From assembly GCF_034652275.1 (NCBI RefSeq), contig NZ_JAXIWG010000004.1:248001-312000 (forward strand): DNA of 64,000 nt, written 5' to 3'. Position numbers and translations under genes: made by a program. Of the stretch, positions 42,738-49,935 are shown piece by piece; position 1 is the stretch's first letter; the number at the start of each line of letters is the position of its first letter. The DNA is from Yoonia sp034652275. Lineage in GTDB: Bacteria > Pseudomonadota > Alphaproteobacteria > Rhodobacterales > Rhodobacteraceae. The notes under the pieces are model-generated. The model worked only from the letters and a program-made list of their open reading frames with translations. It ran no database searches and had not been told where the DNA came from.

Positions 42738-43166
42738 TTACCAGTGACCGGTGTTTTCCATGCTGGCCCAAGGCTCGGCCGGGGGCAGGTTGTCGCCTTC
42801 TTGCAGCAATTCGATGGAAATGTTGTCGGGCGACCGCACAAAGGCCATATGCCCGTCGCGCGGCGGACGGTTGATCGTGACGCCATTGTCCATCAGATGC
42901 TGGCACAAAGCATAGATATCGCTGGTGCGATAGGCGAGATGTCCGAAATGGCGGCTGTCGGATGGCAACCCGTCGTCGCCATCCCAGTTATAGGTCAGCT
43001 CGACAGGGCATTCCTCCTGCCCCGGAGGCGCCATGAACACAAGCGAGAATCGCCCCTTGTCGTTGTCGATGCGGCGCGTCTCGCGCAGGCCAAGCAGGGC
43101 GTAGAACGCCATCGACGCCTCGAGGTCTTTCACGCGCACCATCGTGTGCAGGTAAGTCAGTGTCAT
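42738..43166 (-). CDS. gloA: VOC-family lactoylglutathione lyase
   Basis: A 142-residue glyoxalase I-type protein. It starts LTYLHTMVRVKDLEASMAFYALLGL, the typical GloA opening, and has GHLAYRTSDIYALC with a metal-ligand His and a C-terminal SPDNISIELLQ with the metal-ligand Glu. It should convert the methylglyoxal-glutathione hemithioacetal to lactoylglutathione. In the chromosome without the mobile element it would lie just downstream of tRNA-Glu. Confidence 0.87.
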   Translation of the reverse strand: MTLTYLHTMVRVKDLEASMAFYALLGLRETRRIDNDKGRFSLVFMAPPGQEECPVELTYNWDGDDGLPSDSRHFGHLAYRTSDIYALCQHLMDNGVTINRPPRDGHMAFVRSPDNISIELLQEGDNLPPAEPWASMENTGHW

Positions 43167-43309
43167 TGTTGCGATCCTTCCATCATGATTGGCGCCAGCC
43201 TAACGCGCCAGCGCAAGGGACGAAACAATGGAAACCATCACATCGGCGATATGTGGCGTCATCCTACGCGGAAGGAAAACATATCATTGATTTATCGGGA
43301 AAATTTACC

Positions 43310-43325
43310 ATGGCAGTCCCTAGGG
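43310..43325. repeat. Left attachment site of the element
   Basis: ATGGCAGTCCCTAGGG at 43310-43325 repeats exactly the last 15 bases of tRNA-Glu plus one flanking base at 51271-51286. Identity stops on the right side after these 16 bases (T here, G there), marking the core. Confidence 0.88.
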
Positions 43326-43354
43326 TTTCGCAACTGCTTTGCGAAATCAATTTC

Positions 43355-43420
43355 TTGGACTGTCCAACCCCACCTTTAGGCCTCACTGAATTCATTGAGG
43401 TTTTTCCGCAAACGTCCAAC
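43355..43420. other. Candidate integrase arm-type sites, left end
   Basis: TTGGACTGTCCAA (43355-43367) is a perfect palindrome of two inverted GTCCAA motifs, and a further GTCCAAC is at 43414-43420. The same heptamer occurs twice at the right end of the element. Position, 30-95 bases inside the att core, fits arm-type integrase binding sites. Confidence 0.5.
43381..43405 (+). terminator. Terminator-like hairpin inside the left end
   Basis: CCTCA and TGAGG (43381-43400) flank CTGAATTCAT, itself nearly self-complementary, and TTTTT follows (43401-43405). It would stop plus-strand transcription entering the element before the helicase gene. Confidence 0.6.
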
Positions 43421-43470
43421 TCGGTTGCCGAGCCCGTTCTCACCATTTCTCTGTCTTGAGGGATGGAGAA

Positions 43471-44907
43471 ATGACCGAAACAGGCAAGGCGGCCGTGCGC
43501 GCGCAATTCAATCATGCTGAGGAGGTCCCGCCGCTTGTCGAAAGCGATGCCCGGCCGGGTGATCAGCGGCTATCTGATCTCACGGAGACGGTCCTCGATG
43601 ACATCGAGGTCACAGAGGATGGTGTCGCGCGTGAGTTTGTGCGGCGATATGGCAACCGGGTGCGATTTGATCACGTTGCGGGCAAATGGTTCCTCTGGAC
43701 GGGTGATCACTGGAAAAAGGATGATACCGCGCAGGCTTTTCAATGGAGCCGTGAGCTTGCTCGACAAGCATCAACCGGCAGCGGCGGTAGCGAGCTCAAG
43801 AACGCGAGGAAGGCGAGCTTTGCCGGTGGGGTAGAGAGACTAGCTCGAGCCGATCAGGCGGTTGCCATCACAAGCGAGGCTTGGGATTCCGATCCAATGC
43901 TTTTGGGCTGTCCCGGAGGGGTGGTCGATCTGACAACTGGTCAACTCGCAGGCGCGCAACCATCGCAGCACATCACCAAGGTCGCGGGTGTGCCGCCGGT
44001 GGATGGGCGGTGCGATCGGTGGCAGGCGTTCCTCATGGCAGCGACCGGCGGTGATGAGGACGCGGTTCATTTTTTGCAAGTTTGGTGCGGCTATCTGCTG
44101 ACCGGCAAGACAACCGAGCACGTCTTGCTTTTTCTCTACGGGCCGGGCGGCAATGGCAAAAGCCTATTTCTAAACATCATCAAGCGTGTTCTGGGTGACT
44201 ACGCCAAGACCGCTGGCATGGATACTTTCACCGCAACACGGGGTGAGCGGCACCCAACTGATCTTGCCGACCTGCACGGTGCGCGCCTTGTCTCGGCCTC
44301 TGAGACAGAGGAGGGGCGGAGCTGGGCAGAGAGCCGGATTAAATCGATCACCGGCGGCGATCCAGTCTCTGCGCGGTTCATGCGATCGGATTTTTTCACC
44401 TACACACCAAACTACAAGCTGATGATCGTTGGCAATCATCAGCCGGTCCTAAAGAGCGTCGATGAGGCGATCCGCAGGCGCTTTCTGATCCTGCCTTTCA
44501 CCCGAAAGCCCGATCGGCCGGATCTCGACCTCGAGGAAAAGATCTGGGCCGAGGAAGCGCCGCAAATCCTCGCTTGGGCGATCCGTGGGTGCCTTGAATG
44601 GCAGCGCGAGGGTTTGCCTCGGCCGCGTCTGATCTCGGCGGCAACCGATCAATATTTTGAGGATCAAGATCTCTTTGGCGCGTGGCTTGCCGATTATTGC
44701 GAGGTTGGAGATCTCACGAATTCTGAGACCGCAGCGGACCTGTTTGTGTCGTGGAAATTTTTCTGTGAGGCGGCAGGAGAGCGGCCGGGCACACAGAAGG
44801 CCTTGGGCAACCGGTTACGGCTTAAGGGGCTGACGAATGGCCCTAAGCGGGTTGGCGGCAAGGTCCAGAAGGTTTGGCTCGGCATTTTGCTAAAGGGCGG
44901 GGTGTAG
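43471..44907 (+). CDS. SF3 helicase of the phage/plasmid P4-D5 primase family
   Basis: A 478-residue protein. Residues about 50-200 match the D5 N-terminal region (EFVRRYGNRVRFDHVAGKWFLWTGDHWKKD, LLGCPGGVVDLTTG). The SF3 helicase core has Walker A GPGGNGKS at 224-231, a Walker B-like VSASETEEG, motif C LMIVGNHQPVL and an arginine finger region EAIRRRFLILPF. P4-type proteins carry an N-terminal primase; here there is no room for one, so this is a helicase-only form that would recruit host primase or lack one. The ATG at 43471 has GGAG upstream. Next to the iteron region, it is the likely replication initiator of the element. Confidence 0.88.
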   Translation: MTETGKAAVRAQFNHAEEVPPLVESDARPGDQRLSDLTETVLDDIEVTEDGVAREFVRRYGNRVRFDHVAGKWFLWTGDHWKKDDTAQAFQWSRELARQASTGSGGSELKNARKASFAGGVERLARADQAVAITSEAWDSDPMLLGCPGGVVDLTTGQLAGAQPSQHITKVAGVPPVDGRCDRWQAFLMAATGGDEDAVHFLQVWCGYLLTGKTTEHVLLFLYGPGGNGKSLFLNIIKRVLGDYAKTAGMDTFTATRGERHPTDLADLHGARLVSASETEEGRSWAESRIKSITGGDPVSARFMRSDFFTYTPNYKLMIVGNHQPVLKSVDEAIRRRFLILPFTRKPDRPDLDLEEKIWAEEAPQILAWAIRGCLEWQREGLPRPRLISAATDQYFEDQDLFGAWLADYCEVGDLTNSETAADLFVSWKFFCEAAGERPGTQKALGNRLRLKGLTNGPKRVGGKVQKVWLGILLKGGV

Positions 44908-44940
44908 CTATGGCGATAAATCCCAAAGGATCTTGCGAGC

Positions 44941-45040
44941 GTAACCGATGTAACGGTTACAGCACGTTCCCCCTTACGCGCGCGCACACGCGTGAGGGTA
45001 AACAGGAAATTCGGTTACATCGGTTACACCGGTTACATCG
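44941..45040. repeat. Candidate origin: iterons flanking a 10-bp hairpin
   Basis: Left side: GTAACCGATGTAACGGTTAC (44941-44960) contains GTTAC/GTAAC units in both orientations. Centre: CCCTTACGCG (44971-44980) pairs with CGCGTGAGGG (44989-44998), one G-T wobble, 8-nt loop. Right side: three tandem 9-bp units CGGTTACAT, CGGTTACAC, CGGTTACAT at 45012-45038. Iterons on both sides of a dyad are a classic initiator-binding layout. Inference only. Confidence 0.6.
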
Positions 45041-45160
45041 AGGTGCTCAATCACCCTTGGTGGTGGCGAGCGATCGAGTGAACGCCACGCCCGATCATGT
45101 CTTTGCCTTTGGGTCCTTCCGGGGGCCTTCCCGCACGCGGGTAATTCGCACCCCGTTGTT

Positions 45161-45180
45161 TGAGGTATTAAGATACCTCA
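45161..45180. repeat. Perfect 8-bp stem-loop
   Basis: TGAGGTAT (45161-45168) and ATACCTCA (45173-45180) with a TAAG loop. It lies between the iteron block and the 50-bp repeats. No T run follows. Confidence 0.55.
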
Positions 45181-45258
45181 CAAGACTGCTGGATAAGGTT
45201 CTTGTTGTTGTTATTCGATTGGTTTGATCCACCCTGCGCTTTTGGGTTTGTGGGCGCA

Positions 45259-45333
45259 AAACGGATCCCGTTACTCGGTGAGTGGGCAAACCCCGAGAGA
45301 GAGCGGCCATCTTTCCTTGCTGGCGTGGCTCTC
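45259..45333. repeat. Structured direct repeat, copy 1
   Basis: Positions 45259-45308 are identical to 45387-45436 over 50 bp. The repeat contains a CTCGG...CCGAG dyad and runs into a stem-loop: GAGAGC (45299-45304) pairs with GCTCTC (45328-45333), and inside it GCCA (45306-45309) pairs with TGGC (45321-45324). The sequence differs from copy 2 after the identical part, but the stem is kept. Confidence 0.7.
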
Positions 45334-45386
45334 AATTTAAGATTTCGATTTGGCAGTTCCGGCCCGTGTTTTTGAATTTTCAGCAC

Positions 45387-45463
45387 AAACGGATCCCGTT
45401 ACTCGGTGAGTGGGCAAACCCCGAGAGAGAGCGGCCGGTTTCTGTCGCCCCGGCGCGGCTCTC
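45387..45463. repeat. Structured direct repeat, copy 2
   Basis: Second copy of the 50-bp repeat (45387-45436) with its stem-loop: GAGAGC (45427-45432) pairs with GCTCTC (45458-45463), and GCCGG (45434-45438) with CCGGC (45450-45454). Compared with copy 1, an A-T pair has become G-C on both sides and one pair has been added, so pairing is conserved while sequence changes. Confidence 0.7.
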
Positions 45464-45495
45464 AGGCTAATCCTCAGAAAAGTTATGTGTGTTAA

Positions 45496-46215
45496 CTATT
45501 TTTTGCGATCTCGTTTTTCTATAGCTTCTAAAGCCCCTTGCGGGAGACCGCTGTAAATTTCATCAATTACTTTAGGCTCTGAGATTAGCTTCTCAACTAT
45601 TAGATTAAGCAGCCTAAAAAGGCTCGCAGCCATTGCCCTATCATCGGTGATGTCAATTTGACCCGGATGAAGCGCATTGTTTCCGATCACGCGCACTGCA
45701 TCTAGTGCTTTTTGGGTGCGCTCGTCTAAGCCATCAGCCACGAGTTTTTTTATGTTTTCGTTGATAGAAGCTTTTGGATCGCCTAACTGGCCGCAAAGCT
45801 TGTCGATGCACAACCTAAGCAGGGCAGCGGCACCTCTCGGCGACTTATCAAGTATCGAGCTTGCTTCCTCATAGTCGCGCTGAATTTCTTCAGGCATATC
45901 CCGGTTAGGCAAAGGCGCTGAGCCAGCGACCGGGAACACAATCGAGTTGTTTACCCACACCGAGACTTTTCGGCAATTCGCGCAGTGGCTAAACAATACG
46001 TTCGTTAGACCAACGCAACTCAAGGTCTTGGAAAGATCAAGTAGGCTTGGGGCAGTGAGTTCGCTAGCGAAAATTCCGGCAACACCTTCGCTAAATGGGG
46101 CGTTACTCCTCACAAAATGACGCGCGCCCCCAGCGTACCAATGCTGATGAGAATATGCGTGACAATACTGACAGTTGAAAGCCGCTAAGTCCCTTGATGG
46201 TGGCACATATTGCAT
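45496..46215 (-). CDS. DUF4145-domain cargo protein
   Basis: A 239-residue protein. The N-terminal part has a Cys pair CQYCH (about residues 15-19) and a second CANC (about 78-81) that together could form a zinc site. The C-terminal half has the DUF4145 pattern: IQRDYEEASSILDKSPRGAAALLRLCIDKLC, then VRVIGNNALHPGQ and an adjacent helical bundle. DUF4145 proteins are often found in defence and restriction loci; activity is unknown. It is AT-richer than its neighbours and on the opposite strand from the capsid operon, so it looks like swappable cargo. Confidence 0.8.
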   Translation of the reverse strand: MQYVPPSRDLAAFNCQYCHAYSHQHWYAGGARHFVRSNAPFSEGVAGIFASELTAPSLLDLSKTLSCVGLTNVLFSHCANCRKVSVWVNNSIVFPVAGSAPLPNRDMPEEIQRDYEEASSILDKSPRGAAALLRLCIDKLCGQLGDPKASINENIKKLVADGLDERTQKALDAVRVIGNNALHPGQIDITDDRAMAASLFRLLNLIVEKLISEPKVIDEIYSGLPQGALEAIEKRDRKK

Positions 46216-46273
46216 AACGTCTCCAATCGAATTGATTCTTGTTCGGATACCCTAGAAATACTGTCTCTTCATC

Positions 46274-46510
46274 TTAACGATTGGCGTGAATCTTCAGACG
46301 AACACCCGCGCCACCGCCATTTGGCTCGATGAATTCAACCCCCTTTGCTTCCAACTCATGCTTTATTGCGTTGAGGCTTGTTTGACGGGGTTGCCGAGCC
46401 TCTCTCTCAAAGTCTGCCAGCGTCGATCGAGCGATGCCACATGCCAAAGCAAGCTCGGCCTGTTCTAGGTTGAGGAGAGCCCGGGCAGCCCTGCATTGTG
46501 CTGGTGTCAT
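46274..46510 (-). CDS. XRE-family repressor of the element
   Basis: A 78-residue regulator with an HTH (AQCRAARALLNLEQAELALACGIARSTLADFEREARQPRQ, residues about 4-45) and a short C-terminal tail. It is divergent from the gene at 46582; the 71 bases between hold two palindromes that fit operators. By position and size it is the likely immunity-type repressor of the element. Confidence 0.82.
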   Translation of the reverse strand: MTPAQCRAARALLNLEQAELALACGIARSTLADFEREARQPRQTSLNAIKHELEAKGVEFIEPNGGGAGVRLKIHANR

Positions 46511-46528
46511 TAAAAGCCCTACTTGCGG

Positions 46529-46545
46529 TATGACTTAAAGTCATA
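46529..46545. promoter_or_regulatory. Operator palindrome 1
   Basis: TATGACTT-A-AAGTCATA, a perfect 17-bp palindrome with one central base, 19 bases upstream of the XRE repressor start. Confidence 0.65.
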
Positions 46546-46550
46546 CATGG

Positions 46551-46565
46551 TGACTGATATAGTCA
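46551..46565. promoter_or_regulatory. Operator palindrome 2
   Basis: TGACT-GATAT-AGTCA, sharing the TGACT/AGTCA half-sites of operator 1 but with a 5-base spacer instead of 3. It lies 17 bases upstream of the ATG at 46582, overlapping where that gene's promoter should be. Confidence 0.6.
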
Positions 46566-46581
46566 GTAGAGGATAGGCACC

Positions 46582-46878
46582 ATGTCTCAAAACAATCAAG
46601 CTCAACCCGCCGAAGTAATTTTGATGAAAGACTTTCGCGAGCGAAAGCAGCTGGTCGACGCGAGTGTTGCCCGCGACATAGTTCAGCGGGCGACGCTTCA
46701 AGTGCTCTCGGGCAAGTGTGATCCGGACGTTGCAAGGTTCTATGCAAACGCGACGGATCAGATCGGCCGAATTCAGGCGCTTTCATGGCTGATGACCGAG
46801 TCGGAAATGGACGCGTTGTCAGACTTTTTAGAGGGTCTGACCCCGCATCCAAGCGGCGAACCGAACATCATTTTGTGA
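46582..46878 (+). CDS. Hypothetical protein under the divergent operators
   Basis: A 98-residue acidic, mostly helical protein (RKQLVDASVARDIVQRATLQVL, ALSWLMTESEMDALSDFLEGL). An AGAGGATAGG stretch upstream of ATG 46582 gives a ribosome site. No family recognised. It is the first gene read rightward from the repressor region and ends before a strong terminator, so it would be expressed alone when repression is lifted. Could be an early regulator or a helper-interaction factor; inference only. Confidence 0.6.
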   Translation: MSQNNQAQPAEVILMKDFRERKQLVDASVARDIVQRATLQVLSGKCDPDVARFYANATDQIGRIQALSWLMTESEMDALSDFLEGLTPHPSGEPNIIL

Positions 46879-46902
46879 TTGCAACAGATTGGTGGGTGGC
46901 GA

Positions 46903-46932
46903 GGGCGGTGGGGGATCTCACCGCCCTTCCGT
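46903..46932 (+). terminator. Intrinsic terminator after the 98-codon gene
   Basis: GGGCGGTG (46903-46910) pairs perfectly with CACCGCCC (46919-46926), loop GGGGATCT; a short T-containing tract TTCCGTTTT follows. It separates the repressor-controlled gene from the capsid operon. Confidence 0.72.
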
Positions 46933-47107
46933 TTTGGGTTTGCTGCCATGGTCGTTGCAGACACCTTTGCGACACCCAAGCTCCATACACCGTGCCGCAG
47001 GCCCCGATTTCAACGAACAGATTTCTTGGCAGTGCAGTTTGTATCTGTATTTACAAAAACAGTGTTATAGGATACGCACATTTGGAGATTGTTGGAGAGG
47101 ATAGAAA

Positions 47108-47713
47108 ATGAAAACCGGAAACACCTTTCGTCAGGGCGACTTCGCGAAAATCTGCGGATGGTCAAAGGATGCCCTGCGTAGCTCTGAGGCCACTGGAAAT
47201 ATGCCCTATGATCGTGCGGCCCTGCCCGGAGAGAAGCAGAAACGATACGGCCCGCTCGAGCTCGCATCGGTGGTCGTGATGGACATGCTGCGGGCGCAGG
47301 GTCTTACAAACGCAGAGGCGGCAGATGCTGCCCGCTGCGGGCGCGATCAGTTGCTCAACTTGCTGCAAGAAAATGAAGGCCACACTGACGACGCGTCTGA
47401 GTACTTCGTCTATCATTCGTTTCGGGTGCTCATGGATCCCTCTGGAAATAATGCGGGCGACGCTACTGTCGGCTGCGACAAGCTCAGCGCCATTTCTGAC
47501 AAATTTGTCGTATGGGCACAGGGTCTTGATCTTCCAAAGGATGCGTCTGCTGTTAAATCGGGTTTTGCTTGGGTCCATTCGGGCCCAAAAATTGCGGTGG
47601 TTAACATTCGCACGGCGCTTCTTCATGCTCAGCATCGTGCGAAATTGCTGGGCTATCTGATCAGCGGTGAGGGTTTTATGTCCATCACGTCAGGTCAGGA
47701 ATCGGACCAGTGA
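47108..47713 (+). CDS. MerR-like HTH protein at the head of the capsid operon
   Basis: A 201-residue protein. The N-terminal 75 residues look like a MerR-type winged helix (FRQGDFAKICGWSKDALRSSEATGNMP, QKRYGPLELASVVVMDMLRAQGLTNAEAADAAR). The C-terminal part (about residues 90-185) is unrecognised. GGAGAGG lies upstream of the ATG. Its stop overlaps the GTG start of the next gene, so a DNA-binding protein is co-translated with the head genes, as expected of a late activator or autoregulator. It does not have a metal-binding Cys pattern. Confidence 0.72.
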   Translation: MKTGNTFRQGDFAKICGWSKDALRSSEATGNMPYDRAALPGEKQKRYGPLELASVVVMDMLRAQGLTNAEAADAARCGRDQLLNLLQENEGHTDDASEYFVYHSFRVLMDPSGNNAGDATVGCDKLSAISDKFVVWAQGLDLPKDASAVKSGFAWVHSGPKIAVVNIRTALLHAQHRAKLLGYLISGEGFMSITSGQESDQ

Positions 47714-47910
47714 TTGCCCGGTTCACACCCCAAGCGCCCGCCCCGATCTTTCCGTCATTCGAGGCTATTCCGAAGTTCATCGGTGAAACGTTCACAGAGC
47801 GGGTCTATCACCTCACCGGTTACATGTTGCTGGGCCCGGAGCCACAGGATCGAGTGAAGGTTGCTGAGGGCTATGAGATCCGCGTTCCGAAAAAGGAGTG
47901 TAGCTCGTGA
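47710..47910 (+). CDS. Small 66-residue hypothetical in the capsid operon
   Basis: It starts at GTG 47710 overlapping the previous stop (GTGA) and ends at TGA 47908-47910 overlapping the protease start (GTGA again). The product (MIARFTPQAPAPIF, later VYHLTGYMLLGPEP and GYEIRVPKK) has no recognised family. The double overlap argues that it is translated. Confidence 0.6.
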   Translation: MIARFTPQAPAPIFPSFEAIPKFIGETFTERVYHLTGYMLLGPEPQDRVKVAEGYEIRVPKKECSS

Positions 47911-48530
47911 GCGTGTTTCGCATTGAAGGCTTTGTCGGTGAAGGGCGGAACACCGCCGCCGCTATCGCTCAATTTCTTTCAGAGAACCCTGACACGGCTG
48001 AGATTGTCGTCAACTCGCCGGGGGGTGATGCCTTTGAAGGTTCGGCAATCCTCGCCGAGATCGAGCGTCACGGGCGGGTTAGCATTCGCATCGAGGGTGT
48101 CGCTGCATCGGCCGCTTCTCTGATCGCGGTGGGTGGCGCAACCATCGTCATGCATGCCGCGGCCGTCATGATGATCCATGAACCGGCCTCAATCAGCTGG
48201 GGATCGTCTGCGGTGCATCGGAAAAGCGCCGAGGTCATGGAAAAGCTGACGGATATCTACGCTCGGGCCTATTCGCGGGCGACGGGTAATCCGCTGGAGC
48301 TGGTCAAGCAATGGATGGCGGATGAGACGTGGCTCGATGCCTCGGAGGCAGTTGCTCTCAATTTCGCCGATCAGGTCGAGGGTGAGGCGGGGCAAGACGC
48401 CCCGATCGCCGCAGTGTTCAATTACACCAAGTTTAAGGATCCACCGGCCCTTTTCGTCGAGCTGGTGAGCAAACACGGCTGGGCGACCGCATCGCCTGCA
48501 GAAATCGAAAAGGAGAAACGTAATGCTTGA
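47907..48530 (+). CDS. ClpP-related phage head maturation protease
   Basis: A 207-residue ClpP/crotonase-like protease. EIVVNSPGGDAFEGSAILAEIER is the oxyanion region, IEGVAASAASLIAVGG carries the catalytic Ser, MIHEPAS the catalytic His, and WLDASEAVALNFAD the probable third residue. Phages with this enzyme cleave scaffold or capsid precursors during procapsid maturation. GTG start at 47907. It is directly followed, with an 8-base overlap, by the capsid gene, its usual substrate. Confidence 0.88.
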   Translation: MSVFRIEGFVGEGRNTAAAIAQFLSENPDTAEIVVNSPGGDAFEGSAILAEIERHGRVSIRIEGVAASAASLIAVGGATIVMHAAAVMMIHEPASISWGSSAVHRKSAEVMEKLTDIYARAYSRATGNPLELVKQWMADETWLDASEAVALNFADQVEGEAGQDAPIAAVFNYTKFKDPPALFVELVSKHGWATASPAEIEKEKRNA

Positions 48531-49929
48531 TTTCAATCGTAATAAAGTCAGCGCCCGGCACCTCGCAAAGGTTCGGCTCTTGGCACAAGGGCGGAACATC
48601 TCTGCCGATCTGGTGGATCTGATCGCAGTGAAATTGCAGGCTCCGCAGATGGTGGAAACAGCCCTGCCAGTGGCCGAAAAGCTGGTTGAGCTTGCTGCAA
48701 CGCACGCGCTCGATGCCGCTGAAATCCAGAACATCGCCGATCGGCTTTTCTCGGAAATGAAAGCCGAGCATTCCGAGGAGGAAGCAACAGCTACGATGAA
48801 GGGCATTTTGCTCGATCGTGTCGTCGAAAAGCAGGACCGGTATTCAATGCGGGCCGCCGACTATCGTGGCGGCGGTCAAGACGTCACGTTGTCGGATCGC
48901 ATCGCCGATGGCGTTATGAGCCGGGTGAACCCCAAGCACACGCCGACGATCGGGCGCGACTATGCGCATACCAGCATGGCAGAGATTGCGCGTGTGGTTT
49001 TGGAGCATGGGGGGCGACGGGCTCAAGGTGGCGCGGCCAAGCTGGTCGAGATGGCGCTGCATACAACATCTGATTTTCCTGAGATCCTCGGCAACGTGGT
49101 AAATCGCACGATGCTCGAGGGGTATGAGCAAGGCCGGTCGCAACTGATGCAGGCTTCACGCGAAGTTTCGGCAACAGACTTCCGTGCAATTCACTCGGTG
49201 CGGGTCAGCACCGGCTCGCATCTCGATCGCGTCAAGGAATCTGGCGAGTTTACAAGCGGAACGATCGAGGAAGGTGCCGAAAGTTTTGGCCTCGAGACCT
49301 ACGGCAAGGTTTTCGGGATCACGCGTCAGGCCCTTGTGAACGATGATCTGGGCGTGTTCTCGAACATTGCGCCGATGCTGGGGCAGGGTGCTGCCTATAC
49401 TGAAGCGCGGCTTTTCGCTGGGCTACTCGAGCAGAATGGCGGCCTTGGTCCGACCATGAAGGATGGCAAGCCGCTTTTCCATGTGGATCACGGCAACCTC
49501 GGCACTGGTGCTGCGCTCTCGATCAACGCTCTGGGCACTGCCCGCACCGCCATGCGGCGTCAGAAAGGGTTGTCGGGCGAAGCGATCAACGTGACGCCGG
49601 CATTCCTGGTGGTTCCCCCTGAGCTCGAAACCGTTGCCGAGCAACTGATCGCGGATATCACGGCGGCCGAAACAAGTCAGGTGAACCCCTTTGCAGGGCG
49701 GCTCACCCTGCTTGTGGATGCCAACCTGCCCGATCCTGCGCGATGGTATCTGGCGGCTCTGCCCGGCCGCCCTGATGGCCTGCAGCACGCTTACCTAGAT
49801 GATCAGCGTGGCCCGCAAGTTTTCACTCAGGAGGGCTTTGAGGTCGATGCGCTACGCTTCAAGGTGCGGCTCGATTTCGGTGCCGGTTTCGTCGATCACC
49901 GCCCGTGGTTCATGAACCCCGGCGCATAA
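48523..49929 (+). CDS. Phage-type major capsid protein with N-terminal extension
   Basis: A 468-residue protein. The C-terminal two thirds match HK97/Mu gpT-type capsids of the kind annotated as protease/capsid fusions: TSDFPEILGNVVNRTMLEGYEQ, VSATDFRAIHSVRVST, EEGAESFGLETYGKVFGITRQALVNDDLG, and the closing LDFGAGFVDHRPWFMNPGA. The first 100-150 residues (MLDFNRNKVSARHLAKVRLL, then a helix-rich, acidic stretch) look like a scaffolding or delta domain that the protease upstream would remove. It starts at 48523 inside the end of the protease gene. A hairpin terminator follows. Confidence 0.88.
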   Translation: MLDFNRNKVSARHLAKVRLLAQGRNISADLVDLIAVKLQAPQMVETALPVAEKLVELAATHALDAAEIQNIADRLFSEMKAEHSEEEATATMKGILLDRVVEKQDRYSMRAADYRGGGQDVTLSDRIADGVMSRVNPKHTPTIGRDYAHTSMAEIARVVLEHGGRRAQGGAAKLVEMALHTTSDFPEILGNVVNRTMLEGYEQGRSQLMQASREVSATDFRAIHSVRVSTGSHLDRVKESGEFTSGTIEEGAESFGLETYGKVFGITRQALVNDDLGVFSNIAPMLGQGAAYTEARLFAGLLEQNGGLGPTMKDGKPLFHVDHGNLGTGAALSINALGTARTAMRRQKGLSGEAINVTPAFLVVPPELETVAEQLIADITAAETSQVNPFAGRLTLLVDANLPDPARWYLAALPGRPDGLQHAYLDDQRGPQVFTQEGFEVDALRFKVRLDFGAGFVDHRPWFMNPGA

Positions 49930-49935
49930 ATCAGA

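Larger units (their letters stand above)
43167..43470. other. Left junction of the mobile element: host leader, attL and inner end
   Basis: The first part (to about 43309) is host sequence upstream of gloA with no gene I can support. The 16-bp att core is at 43310-43325. Inside the element this region holds a 13-bp palindrome with GTCCAA arms (43355-43367), a terminator-like hairpin (43381-43405), another GTCCAAC copy (43414-43420) and a short CTCGG/CCGAG hairpin (43420-43432). The helicase gene starts at 43471. Confidence 0.6.
44908..45495. other. 588-base noncoding region: candidate replication origin and structured repeats
   Basis: No gene is supported here. It holds, in order: GTAACC-type inverted repeats (44941-44960), a long GC-rich hairpin (44971-44998), three tandem CGGTTACAT-type iterons (45012-45038), a perfect TGAGGTAT/ATACCTCA hairpin (45161-45180), and two copies of a 50-bp repeat each ending in a stem-loop (45259-45463). 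Frames crossing it translate the iterons as repetitive RLH or VTS strings and look artefactual. Position directly after a P4-type helicase suggests an origin. Confidence 0.6.

Noticed and set aside
43229..43291. A 20-codon frame just outside the left attachment site
   Set aside because: Too short and without a convincing ribosome site or recognisable pattern.
44874..45227. A 117-codon frame over the iteron region
   Set aside because: Its repetitive RLHRLHRLH string is just the translated iterons, and it starts inside the helicase gene.
45259..45463. The two 50-bp repeats as a CRISPR array
   Set aside because: Only two copies, longer than CRISPR repeats, with a 78-base interval that itself contains a structured part, and no cas genes nearby.
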